From the NCBI GenBank assembly GCA_003500135.1, contig DNTA01000006.1, positions 1 to 8,929 on the forward strand: a stretch of DNA of 8,929 nt. The letters are read 5' to 3'. Positions within the stretch are counted from its first letter, which is position 1, and each line of letters begins with the position of its first letter. Both the position numbers and the translations under genes were made by a program. Origin of the DNA: Cytophagales bacterium. Its GTDB lineage: Bacteria; Bacteroidota; Bacteroidia; Cytophagales; Cyclobacteriaceae. Of this stretch, positions 1-7,062 are shown one piece after another. The notes beneath the pieces were generated by a model. The model made no database searches, was not told where the DNA came from, and was given only the letters and a program-made list of their open reading frames with translations.

Positions 1-1881
1 CCTGTTTGTTGCGTAATATCTTATTCTGATGTTGTCAATGTCATAGGGCACCACATTCCACATTTTTTTGTAATATGCTTCTGCACTTAAAGCGAAAGGG
101 CGCCCCCACCATTCAAACCTGTGGTCAATACCTACAATAGTATGCCAGCTCGACTGCGCCTTTAAATCCAGGTTTAATTGCCCGTCAAATCCACGAAGTT
201 CACGATAAAAAGGAGGCTGGTGATACAGGCCACTGGCCAGGCGCCATGTAATAGCCCTCTGGTTGCGCGGATGCCAGTTCATGATAAAGCGCGGTGAAAA
301 TAAATTTTGCCCGTTTTGGTCAAAATACAACCATCTTAGTCCGTAGTTAATATCCAACCCTTCAGAAAAGTGTTTTTCATGTTGAATGTAGGCGAATACT
401 GTTCCGTTTTGAATACTGTTTTGTGAATTGACCTGGGTTGTTACGGTGACGAAGTCAGCCGAATCGGTAAACTCAAATTCATTGAGGTAATCATCAAAAA
501 CTTTCCATGAAAACCCCGCACCAGCGCTTATGATATCCGTTTCAGAAATTTTGATTTCATTGCGTTGTTCAATATCCACTATATAGGCATAAAGTCTGTT
601 TCGTGCAGAGTGATACAGTGTTCCGATCCCTCGAACGATCAGACATTCGTCAAAAGTACTGGAGCTGGGATCTCTATCTAAGGTACATAAGCGGTAACCT
701 CCTTCAAGTTCCACATTTTCAGATTCTTTACTTGAATAGCCCGAAAGGATAAGAGAAGCCTGCCACTTTTTACTAAAGTTATGCCTAAGCCTGGCAGCCA
801 TCTGTGCATTTCTGTAGGCCAGATTTTCTTTCCCGTCAAATCCAATAAATAATCTTAAAGGGGTATTGAATGTACCAAATGTCGTTTCTCTGTTTTCGGG
901 TATGACCTCATATTGGTTTTGAGCATAATAAAACAGCAGGTCCAACATGGTATTATTTCGGTTTTCTTGATTTAAGTCAAAAGTAGTTTTGGCCTGTACA
1001 TCATAAAATCTTGGTAAATATTGACCTTCTGTTTCCAGTGTGTTTAATAAATACCGGGAGGATTTATATCTGGCGCCAATTAAAAAGCTGTGGTTGTTTT
1101 TCTCATCGTAGCCCTCCAGATGCATACTTGCATTAAGCAACCCAATAGCAGCCGAGCCCTGAAATTTTTGGGGTTGTTTGTATTGTGCATTGAGAACCGA
1201 GGATAGCTTATCGCCATATTTCCCGGGCCATCCTCCGCTATAAAAGGAAACGCTTTTTACCAGGTCCGGATTGATAAAACTTAGTCCTTCCTGACGGCCT
1301 GCCCTGATGAGATATGGCCTGTATATGGGTATATTATCGACATAGATTAAGTTTTCATCATAATTACCCCCTCTCACGGCATAATTAGACGATAATTCAT
1401 TGACCGAAGAAACCCCTGGTAGGGAAGCAAGCACCCTGTTAAAGTCACCGAAAGCGCTGGGAAGGTTTTGTGCAGAGAGAGGATCTATTTCAATTCTGGA
1501 AACGGATGGAGCGCTTTCTATCTGTTGACCGGCCACTTCGACACCTTGCAGAATTACGTCCTTTTCCTTCAGGATGATTTTAATATTTTCCGGGTCATCA
1601 GTGTTAGAAATATCAATTAGCGTATCCCTGTAGGAAATATGTCTTACTTTGATTTGGTAGGATAAACTGTTGAGGTTTTCAAATAAAAAATTTCCAGATG
1701 TATTGGTGTAGGTCTTTCTATTGCCGGGCAATAGCTCCAATAAAACACCTTCAATGGGCGCCTCTTTCTGGTCCAGCGCTTTACCTTCTATTCGCTGCAT
1801 TTGAGCAGTTGCGGTCTGAGCAATGCAAAAAAACAGAAATAAAAGAAGTAAGAAGCGACTAAAGCCTGAATCAGGAAGCAT
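1..1881 (-). CDS. TonB-dependent outer-membrane receptor (C-terminus beyond the left edge)
   Basis: Read on the minus strand from ATG at 1881, this gives 627 uninterrupted codons and is still open at base 1, so the end of the barrel is missing. Residues 1-26 form a signal peptide (Leu/Phe-rich core, ending ..TATA-Q). Residues about 28-110 look like a carboxypeptidase-regulatory-like beta-sandwich domain (VEGxxxD-type start, here IEGKALDQKEAPIEGVLLEL). A plug domain follows at about 125-235, with YAVRGGNYDENLIYVDNIP and GGWPGKYGDKLSSVLNAQY. The rest is alternating aromatic strands of a beta-barrel. Such receptors sit in the outer membrane and import ligands using TonB-ExbBD energy. The substrate cannot be told: no SusD partner is next to it, and none of the visible sequence is diagnostic. 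The start overlaps the end of rpe by 11 nt, which suggests coupled translation as the last visible gene of the operon. Confidence 0.93.
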   Translation of the reverse strand, partial: MLPDSGFSRFLLLLFLFFCIAQTATAQMQRIEGKALDQKEAPIEGVLLELLPGNRKTYTNTSGNFLFENLNSLSYQIKVRHISYRDTLIDISNTDDPENIKIILKEKDVILQGVEVAGQQIESAPSVSRIEIDPLSAQNLPSAFGDFNRVLASLPGVSSVNELSSNYAVRGGNYDENLIYVDNIPIYRPYLIRAGRQEGLSFINPDLVKSVSFYSGGWPGKYGDKLSSVLNAQYKQPQKFQGSAAIGLLNASMHLEGYDEKNNHSFLIGARYKSSRYLLNTLETEGQYLPRFYDVQAKTTFDLNQENRNNTMLDLLFYYAQNQYEVIPENRETTFGTFNTPLRLFIGFDGKENLAYRNAQMAARLRHNFSKKWQASLILSGYSSKESENVELEGGYRLCTLDRDPSSSTFDECLIVRGIGTLYHSARNRLYAYIVDIEQRNEIKISETDIISAGAGFSWKVFDDYLNEFEFTDSADFVTVTTQVNSQNSIQNGTVFAYIQHEKHFSEGLDINYGLRWLYFDQNGQNLFSPRFIMNWHPRNQRAITWRLASGLYHQPPFYRELRGFDGQLNLDLKAQSSWHTIVGIDHRFEWWGRPFALSAEAYYKKMWNVVPYDIDNIRIRYYATNR

Positions 1882-2536
1882 TAACGGCAATAACGTTTTT
1901 CAATGATTCAATAGTGGCAGTTGGATTTTCAGCGCTAAACACAAAACTACCGGCAACTAACGCGTCGGCTCCTGCTGATATTAGTTTATCTGCATTTTTA
2001 TCGATGACACCACCATCTATTTCAATAAGCGTTGACAAACCTCTTTTATCAATCTCTTTTTTTAAGGCGCTTATTCGTTCAAATGTCTGTTCCAGTAATT
2101 TCTGACCACCAAATCCGGGGTAAACAGACATAACGATTATGAGATCAATTTCATCCAAAAGGGTAAAAAGGCTTCTTACGTCAGTACTGGGGTTTATTGC
2201 TATTCCGGCTTTGACCCCAATTTTCTTGAGCTGCCTTAAAAGCGCTAAAGGATACGGCGTTGCTTCAAAATGAAAGGTGATATGATCGGCCCCTGCTTTC
2301 TGAAAGGGGACAAAAAATCGCTCCGGATGAACAATCATCAGGTGCACATCCAAAGGTTTCTTTGTGCTTCTTCTGGCCGCTTCTACCACTGGTATACCAA
2401 ATGAAATATTGGGCACGAAGGAGCCATCCATTACATCTAAATGAATCCAGTCAGCCTGGCTTTCGTCCAACATTTGGAGCGCTTCGCCTAATTTTGTAAA
2501 ATCAGCATTGAGGATAGAAGGAGAAATAATTGGCAT
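1871..2536 (-). CDS. rpe: Ribulose-phosphate 3-epimerase
   Basis: Interconverts ribulose 5-phosphate and xylulose 5-phosphate in the cytosolic pentose phosphate pathway. The 221-residue length is normal for the family and the protein is a complete TIM barrel. Family landmarks are ISPSILNADF at residues 4-13, HLDVMDGSFVPN at 32-43, DVHLMI at 63-68, IEIDGGV at 171-177 and the phosphate-binding GADALVAGSF near the C-terminus. The expected metal and catalytic residues are all present: His32, Asp34, His65 and Asp174. One oddity is at residue 139: the loop usually written VNPGFGGQ reads VYPGFGGQ here, from codon TAC instead of AAC. ATG at 2536 starts right at the conserved N-terminus, 11 nt after the protease stop. 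No Shine-Dalgarno site is visible, so reinitiation after the protease stop is plausible. Its end overlaps the TonB receptor start. Confidence 0.97.
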   Translation of the reverse strand: MPIISPSILNADFTKLGEALQMLDESQADWIHLDVMDGSFVPNISFGIPVVEAARRSTKKPLDVHLMIVHPERFFVPFQKAGADHITFHFEATPYPLALLRQLKKIGVKAGIAINPSTDVRSLFTLLDEIDLIIVMSVYPGFGGQKLLEQTFERISALKKEIDKRGLSTLIEIDGGVIDKNADKLISAGADALVAGSFVFSAENPTATIESLKNVIAVNAS

Positions 2537-2547
2537 GATGAAGTCAT

Positions 2548-4170
2548 TTATAAAACGACCAGTTTCACTTCTTTAACCATACTGTTATCAAAACACTGCA
2601 ATACATACTGACCAGCACCTACATTGGTCAGGTCCAGTTCTAAAAGGTCCTGATGTGGCGCTACTTCAATCATTTTTTCCAGGTAAAGTTTGCCTTGCAG
2701 GTCATAAAGTTGAAACTGTATCTTTCGATTCACAAAAATATCAACTGGCGCCAAATATACTTTTTTTCCGGTAACCGGATTGGGATAAACCGTAAATTTC
2801 TGTGATAAATAATCATCGCTTCCTGTAATTTGCCTTCCGGAGGCAAGCACATAATTGGGTATACCATAGCCCAGGCTATCATTGGGTGATTCGGAATTTG
2901 TCGCGGTTCGTTTCAGGATGTCCATTACCTCAAGATTGGTAAGTTGAGGTTGGGACTGCCAGAAACATGCGGCAAGGCCTGCTACCAAAGGTGAGGAGAA
3001 GGAAGTACCATTGGATGTAGAGATCACCTGATCTTTAATTGTGAGTGTGCTTTGCCCCATGGCCACCAGCTCAGGTTTTGTGCGACCGTCGAATGTAGGG
3101 CCAAAGGAACTAAACCTGGCCCGGTTCCTATCAGCGTCTACTGCCCCTATAGACAGGATATTCGAAGCATCGGCAGGTGCATTCATATATCTCCAACCAT
3201 TATTGCCCTCGTTTCCTACACTGGTAACCACCAGCATGCCCTTAGTCGAAGCCTTTTCAGCTGCCAGTGTGATCACGGCAGTTTCGCCATCCATATCCTC
3301 GTAGGTATAGTTCATGCCACCATCGTCGAAGTATGAGTAACCAACAGACGAATTGATAACATCCACTCCCAGACTATCCGCATATTCTGCCGCAATCAAC
3401 CAATTGTATTCCTCTATGCGGTATTCACTGGAGACATCTTCCGTGATGCAAAGTACGTAATCGGCCAAATAAGCTACTCCTGCATATTCTCCATCGGCAA
3501 ATGCCGCCATGGTTGACAACACCTTTGTTCCATGAGTGTCATATCGAAACACATCCTCTTGCCGGCCAACAAAATCCTTTTGCGATATGATTTTATTCTC
3601 ATAAACGAGATGTGAAAAATATGGCGAAGTATCCACATTATCAAAACCGCTATCGAATACAGCAATCAACATGTTTTCTCCTCTGAAACCTTCTTTATGC
3701 ATTTCCACCACTCCCATCATTTTGTTTTGGGTGTAGTTGTCTATCTGGGAAATCTCAGCCTTGGGTGTTTCCTGTGTGCCGCTATTTTCAGATCTTCCTG
3801 TTTTTTCCTTTGCCGGGGCAAGGTATTCATAGCCCATTACAAAATCCCACTCCAGGGCCTTGTTCAGAGCCGTACTATCGCCGGAAACCAATGCGGCATT
3901 CCACCAGCGGGAAGTAAACATAACTTCAGCAATAGTATTTAAACTATCTACATATACATTAGAAACGGGTAAATCTTCTTCAGTAATTGGAATACCGTGG
4001 TGAAGCCTTCGATCTATTGATTTTTGTGTCAGAAAATCCTGAGGCTCCGATAATGAATAAATATTGTTTTGTTTATCAGAGAAGAATACCACGAATTGAC
4101 CTGAAGCGAAAGCCTGAACCGCAAACCCCAAATAAAATAAAAAAAATACCAGTCCCCTATTCCTTGCCAT
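2548..4170 (-). CDS. Secreted S8 (subtilisin-like) serine protease with T9SS sorting domain
   Basis: A 540-residue complete subtilase. Residues 1-22 are a signal peptide (MARNR then a hydrophobic core to AFA). Residues about 25-85 resemble the propeptide common to Bacteroidota subtilases, with SEPQDFLTQKSIDRR and DLPVS. The catalytic triad is Asp173 (AVFDSGFD), His213 (DTHGTKV) and Ser390 (NGTSFSSP); Asn320 in SVGNEG is the oxyanion-hole residue. After the catalytic domain, residues about 458-540 form a type A T9SS C-terminal domain (FTVYPNPV, YDLQGKLY, GAGQYVLQCF, KEVKLVV). The protein should therefore cross the inner membrane by Sec and leave the cell, or be surface-anchored, by the type IX system. 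Its natural substrate is unknown. The start overlaps the lipoprotein end by 14 nt, and the gene ends 11 nt before rpe. ATG at 4170 is chosen because the signal peptide begins there directly. Confidence 0.95.
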   Translation of the reverse strand: MARNRGLVFFLFYLGFAVQAFASGQFVVFFSDKQNNIYSLSEPQDFLTQKSIDRRLHHGIPITEEDLPVSNVYVDSLNTIAEVMFTSRWWNAALVSGDSTALNKALEWDFVMGYEYLAPAKEKTGRSENSGTQETPKAEISQIDNYTQNKMMGVVEMHKEGFRGENMLIAVFDSGFDNVDTSPYFSHLVYENKIISQKDFVGRQEDVFRYDTHGTKVLSTMAAFADGEYAGVAYLADYVLCITEDVSSEYRIEEYNWLIAAEYADSLGVDVINSSVGYSYFDDGGMNYTYEDMDGETAVITLAAEKASTKGMLVVTSVGNEGNNGWRYMNAPADASNILSIGAVDADRNRARFSSFGPTFDGRTKPELVAMGQSTLTIKDQVISTSNGTSFSSPLVAGLAACFWQSQPQLTNLEVMDILKRTATNSESPNDSLGYGIPNYVLASGRQITGSDDYLSQKFTVYPNPVTGKKVYLAPVDIFVNRKIQFQLYDLQGKLYLEKMIEVAPHQDLLELDLTNVGAGQYVLQCFDNSMVKEVKLVVL

Positions 4171-4855
4171 ATGTTACTAATTCCATTCTGTAATCTATTC
4201 CCGTTTCAATTATCCCCTGGCCGATGCAGTCTGTTTCGTCGCAAAAATTTAAAATAGTAGTATTTTTGTAAATAAGCCCAATATTTTCTGCATAAATTTC
4301 AAACCGATTCTCTGAGCGAATAAGATGATCATCGTCTACTTCCTGGACCACCTGAAGCGTTTTATCAAAATTTAAAGTATCGCTGAGGGCAAATGGTCGG
4401 TTCAATTCTATCATTTCATAAGTATCTTCCTCCATAGCATTTAAACTATTACCATCCCATTTTAATCCTTCTCTTACCGGAAACACCAATTTTATAAAGG
4501 GTATATTATTTTCGATTAACACCGCCTGACTTAAATTGTTATAGGCCACCCATACACTATCCAGTTGATAATCGCCTTTCAGTGACTCGCTAACAAAGCG
4601 TTCAATACGAAACGCCGTTTCACCAGCAAGACTGGCGAATGTATCAGCCACTACCTCTTTCATAAAAAATCGACTGGTATCATTATCGCCAGAAAATACA
4701 TATTCGATCCGCTCGACATCATAGATGCGATAGCTACCGGTATCGAGGGGAAAATATGTGGCGCCTAAATTGGCGATGTCTGGCGATAATGTTTCAGATG
4801 AACAGCCCCACAGCGCCAACATGGCAAAGCCCATAAAAAAATACTTATTGTGCAT
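4157..4855 (-). CDS. Putative lipoprotein of unknown function
   Basis: A 232-residue protein. I choose ATG at 4855 because it gives a proper lipoprotein signal: a short Lys-containing N-region, a hydrophobic stretch and the lipobox LWGC with Cys18 followed by SSE. Trp at the -2 position is unusual, but -3 Leu and -1 Gly fit. An ATG at 4903 in the same frame would add 16 residues (..IRASTSTES..) ahead of the signal and extend the overlap with mnmA, so I reject it. The mature part opens with YFPLDTGSYRIYDVERIEY, a pattern I associate with Bacteroidota lipoproteins of no known function. It continues as beta-rich, acidic sequence with a late Cys pair (FCDETDC) that could form a disulfide. I recognise no enzyme motif. 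It overlaps mnmA by 11 nt and the protease by 14 nt, so it is probably co-translated with both; a role in the envelope or with the secreted protease is inference only. Confidence 0.85.
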   Translation of the reverse strand: MHNKYFFMGFAMLALWGCSSETLSPDIANLGATYFPLDTGSYRIYDVERIEYVFSGDNDTSRFFMKEVVADTFASLAGETAFRIERFVSESLKGDYQLDSVWVAYNNLSQAVLIENNIPFIKLVFPVREGLKWDGNSLNAMEEDTYEMIELNRPFALSDTLNFDKTLQVVQEVDDDHLIRSENRFEIYAENIGLIYKNTTILNFCDETDCIGQGIIETGIDYRMELVTYGKE

Positions 4856-5969
4856 ATTGCTTTCTGTGCTGGTGGAAGCTCGAATGTATCCAACCGCCCC
4901 CAATCACATCGTTACCTTCGTAAAAAACTGCTGCCTGTCCCGGCGCTATTGCGTGAACGCCTTTTCCAAAAAACACCTTCATCGTATCACCGACCTGCTC
5001 AATTACCGCAGGCGTACCGGAATCGTTGTAGCGTACCTTGGTTACCGTATCAATTTTTTGACCATTCAGGTCAACATATTTACTCATTACGAGCTGTTTC
5101 ACATACATACCATCACGGGCGAGCTCATCGAAAGTACCCAGCACCACCCGGTTTTTGTCTTTTTGTATTTCTGTAACATATACAGGATAACCAAGAGCTA
5201 CACCAAGCCCTTTGCGCTGACCTACAGTATAAAACGGATAACCTTCATGTTCTCCCACTACCGTACCATCTTCCAAAACAAATTCGCCGCCGGCCACATT
5301 TTCTTCCAATCCGTCCACTCTTCTTTTCAGGAAACCGCGATAATCATTGTCGGGCACGAAGCATATCTCATAAGATTCCGATTTACTCACCAATTCATAA
5401 AATCCCCTTTCCGTCGCCATATCCCTGATCTGATCTTTCGTCAGGTCACCGAGTGGAAATATGGTACGACTCAATGATTCCTGTGACACGCCCCATAAAG
5501 CATAGGATTGGTCTTTTTTCTCATCAAGGCCCTTTGAAATTACATATCGGCCATTTTCCTGACGGATTTTGGCATAATGCCCTGTTGCGATGAAATCACA
5601 ACCCAGTTTGTCAGCCCTGCGAAGCAAGGCATCCCATTTGATGTGGGTATTGCACAAAACGCATGGATTAGGCGTACGACCGGCCAAATACTCATTTGTA
5701 AAGTGGTCGATCACATAATCTCCGAATTCGTTCCGGATGTCCAGAATATAATGGGGAAAGCCCAAATTGACGGAAATATTTCTCGCGTCGTTAATGGAAT
5801 CGAGACTGCAGCAGCCCGTTTCCTTTTTTGAAGACCCAGACGACGCATAGTCCCAGGTTTTCATGGTCATTCCGATGGCTTCATAACCTTGTTCATGCAA
5901 CAAAACCGCCGCCAATGAACTGTCAATGCCGCCACTCATGGCGACCAATACTCTTCCTTTTTTACTCAT
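4845..5969 (-). CDS. mnmA: tRNA-specific 2-thiouridylase MnmA
   Basis: ATP-dependent cytosolic enzyme that installs the 2-thio group on U34 of tRNA Lys, Glu and Gln, using sulfur relayed from a cysteine desulfurase. At 374 residues it is full length. The PP-loop ATP-binding motif is at residues 10-18 (AMSGGIDSS). The two expected catalytic cysteines are Cys103 (NPCVLCN) and Cys203 (YEICFVPD). Other conserved blocks are FIATGHYAKI (126-135), KDQSYALWGVS (152-162), VGQRKGLG (249-256) and the C-terminal barrel PGQAAVFYEG (343-352). A segment with Cys53-Cys54 (TGCCSLDSINDAR) follows the MKTWD motif; I recall this form from other Bacteroidota MnmA proteins. The start at 5969 fits the conserved N-terminus and is supported by a perfect AAGGAGGT just upstream. 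It is probably the first gene of the five-gene operon, and its last codons overlap the lipoprotein start. Confidence 0.97.
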   Translation of the reverse strand: MSKKGRVLVAMSGGIDSSLAAVLLHEQGYEAIGMTMKTWDYASSGSSKKETGCCSLDSINDARNISVNLGFPHYILDIRNEFGDYVIDHFTNEYLAGRTPNPCVLCNTHIKWDALLRRADKLGCDFIATGHYAKIRQENGRYVISKGLDEKKDQSYALWGVSQESLSRTIFPLGDLTKDQIRDMATERGFYELVSKSESYEICFVPDNDYRGFLKRRVDGLEENVAGGEFVLEDGTVVGEHEGYPFYTVGQRKGLGVALGYPVYVTEIQKDKNRVVLGTFDELARDGMYVKQLVMSKYVDLNGQKIDTVTKVRYNDSGTPAVIEQVGDTMKVFFGKGVHAIAPGQAAVFYEGNDVIGGGWIHSSFHQHRKQYAQ

Positions 5970-5983
5970 TCTACCTCCTTCAT
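5966..5983 (-). other. Possible five-codon upstream reading frame overlapping the mnmA start
   Basis: ATG at 5983-5981 opens a frame that reads M-K-E-V-E and stops with TGA at 5968-5966, sharing the tetranucleotide ATGA with the mnmA start codon. It runs straight through the mnmA Shine-Dalgarno site, so its Lys and Glu codons largely follow from the purine-rich site itself. It has no clear ribosome-binding site of its own. Real translation is unproven, and a chance ATG is the simpler explanation. Confidence 0.15.
5973..5980 (-). promoter_or_regulatory. Perfect Shine-Dalgarno site for mnmA
   Basis: The minus strand reads AAGGAGGT, three bases (AGA) before the mnmA ATG at 5969-5967. It is a full anti-SD complement and confirms the start. 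It stands out because no other gene in the window has one, in keeping with the general rarity of SD sites in Bacteroidota. The spacing of three bases is slightly short for so long a match. Confidence 0.8.
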
Positions 5984-6000
5984 CAGGTTCAAAGCCTGAC
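5982..6000 (-). promoter_or_regulatory. Small hairpin in the mnmA leader
   Basis: On the minus strand GTCAGG (6000-5995) can pair with CCTGAT (5987-5982), giving five Watson-Crick pairs plus one G-U pair around a 7-nt loop. The structure ends one base before the Shine-Dalgarno site. It has no U-tract and so is not a terminator. It could tune access to the ribosome-binding site, but a stem this short may also occur by chance. Confidence 0.35.
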
Positions 6001-6045
6001 TTTTAGGTTTCATATTAATTTTAACAACATTGAAGCAATGAAACG

Positions 6046-6053
6046 CAAAAATA
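6046..6053 (-). promoter_or_regulatory. Candidate -7 promoter element for the mnmA operon
   Basis: The minus strand reads TATTTTTG, an exact match to the Bacteroidota primary sigma factor -7 consensus TAnnTTTG. It lies 76 bases upstream of the mnmA ATG, which would leave a leader of about 70 nt carrying the hairpin and Shine-Dalgarno site. A clear TTG/TTTG -33 element at the expected distance was not seen; that stretch is A/T-rich. The intergenic region 5970-6099 must also hold the promoter of the divergent plus-strand gene, for which I found only near matches such as TAGGTTTC at 6004-6011. Confidence 0.4.
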
Positions 6054-6099
6054 CTTTAATTTGTTGAAAATTTTAAAATTAATAGACAATCCTTCATTA

Positions 6100-7062
6100 A
6101 TGATCGTTAAAACGCCCCAACAGTATCCCTGGCAATTTGATAAACCCTTTAACGATTTTTCTTATGCCATAAAGAAAAAATATGGCAGCAGAATGCAGAA
6201 AATCTCAATAGATGCAGGATTTACCTGCCCAAACCGGGATGGTACCAAAAGCAATACCGGTTGTACATTTTGTAACAACACATTCAAACCATTCTATTGC
6301 AGCCCGGAAAAATCGGTTAGGGAACAGATAGATCAGGGCATTGGGTTTTTCGAAAAAAAGTACCCTAATGCGGGCTTTCTGGCATTTTTTCAGGACTACT
6401 CCAATACCTATGCCCCAATAGAAATACTGGAGGAGGTCTATTCGCATGCAGTTTTACATCCTAAGGTTGATGGATTAGTGATCAGTACCCGGCCGGACTG
6501 CGTCTCGGAAGATACTTTCGAACTTCTCAGGCAAATCAATACCCAAAAAATGGTGTGGATAGAATTCGGGGTTGAATCCACTTTAGATAAGACACTGACG
6601 CGAATTAATAGGCACCACAGCTTTGAGGAGGTAAAAAAATCCATGGAACTTGCCCATGATTCAGGTTTGAACATCGGCGCCCACCTGATGTTAGGTTTGC
6701 CCGGGGAAACCAGGGAAGACTTTCTTAACCATGCCACTAAAATAAATGCATTACCGATCAATCGTTTGAAAATCCATCAGCTTCAGGTGTTGAAGAATAC
6801 TCAGATGGCCATTGAATTCCGTGATCAACCCGGCGACTTTATCCACTGGTCACTGGAAGAATATATGGAAGTGATCATCGGGTTTTTGGAAAGGCTCAGA
6901 CCTGATATTGAGGTGGAAAGGTTTTTGAGCCACTCTCCAAAAGTAAGTATCATTTATCCAAAGTGGGGCACGAAAAATGATCAATTTACCAGGGCGGCCA
7001 TAGAAAACATGCTTGAAAGAGGCGCTTATCAAGGTAAGAATTATGAAAATATGGATCATTAA
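6100..7062 (+). CDS. Radical SAM protein, TIGR01212 / YhcC type
   Basis: A 320-residue protein from ATG 6100. The signature around Cys43, Cys55 and Cys58 (FTCPNRDGT..GCTFCNN, C-x11-C-x2-C) is the variant radical SAM [4Fe-4S] motif typical of the TIGR01212 family, to which E. coli YhcC belongs. The expected N-terminal lead-in, YAIKKKYGSRMQKISIDAGF, is present. Further landmarks are FFQDYSNTYAP, ISTRPDC, WIEFGVES and HLMLGLPGETREDF, which fit the SAM-binding half barrel. Family members are cytosolic and bind SAM and an iron-sulfur cluster; the reaction is not firmly known to me. TTG codons at 6061 and 6064 are in frame and would extend the protein by up to 13 residues, but the ATG sits where homologues begin. 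No Shine-Dalgarno site is seen. It is divergent from mnmA and its stop overlaps that of the next gene tail to tail. Confidence 0.93.
   Translation: MIVKTPQQYPWQFDKPFNDFSYAIKKKYGSRMQKISIDAGFTCPNRDGTKSNTGCTFCNNTFKPFYCSPEKSVREQIDQGIGFFEKKYPNAGFLAFFQDYSNTYAPIEILEEVYSHAVLHPKVDGLVISTRPDCVSEDTFELLRQINTQKMVWIEFGVESTLDKTLTRINRHHSFEEVKKSMELAHDSGLNIGAHLMLGLPGETREDFLNHATKINALPINRLKIHQLQVLKNTQMAIEFRDQPGDFIHWSLEEYMEVIIGFLERLRPDIEVERFLSHSPKVSIIYPKWGTKNDQFTRAAIENMLERGAYQGKNYENMDH

Larger units (their letters stand above)
1..5969 (-). other. Probable five-gene operon: mnmA, lipoprotein, S8 protease, rpe, TonB receptor
   Basis: All five genes run the same way and the junctions are very tight: mnmA/lipoprotein overlap 11 nt (4845-4855), lipoprotein/protease overlap 14 nt (4157-4170), protease/rpe gap 11 nt (2537-2547), rpe/receptor overlap 11 nt (1871-1881). 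There is no room for a terminator or a stand-alone promoter between genes, and I see no Shine-Dalgarno site at the internal starts, so translation is probably coupled. The only clear leader is upstream of mnmA. Co-transcription is inferred from spacing, not shown directly. Further members could lie beyond base 1. Confidence 0.75.

Noticed and set aside
3041..3336. Plus-strand reading frames inside the protease gene
   Set aside because: They are antisense frames in a gene with an intact catalytic triad; their translations show no domain, signal peptide or start signal.
4856..4903. Sixteen-residue N-terminal extension of the lipoprotein from ATG 4903
   Set aside because: It would bury the lipoprotein signal behind a polar segment and lengthen the overlap with mnmA; the ATG at 4855 gives a normal lipobox.
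4758..5477. A 239-codon plus-strand frame opposite mnmA and the lipoprotein
   Set aside because: Long but opposite two well-supported genes, with a composition typical of an antisense shadow and no recognisable motif.
6061..6099. TTG starts extending the radical SAM protein upstream
   Set aside because: The added residues (..KILKLIDNPS..) do not match the family N-terminus, and the region is AT-rich intergenic sequence; ATG 6100 fits better.
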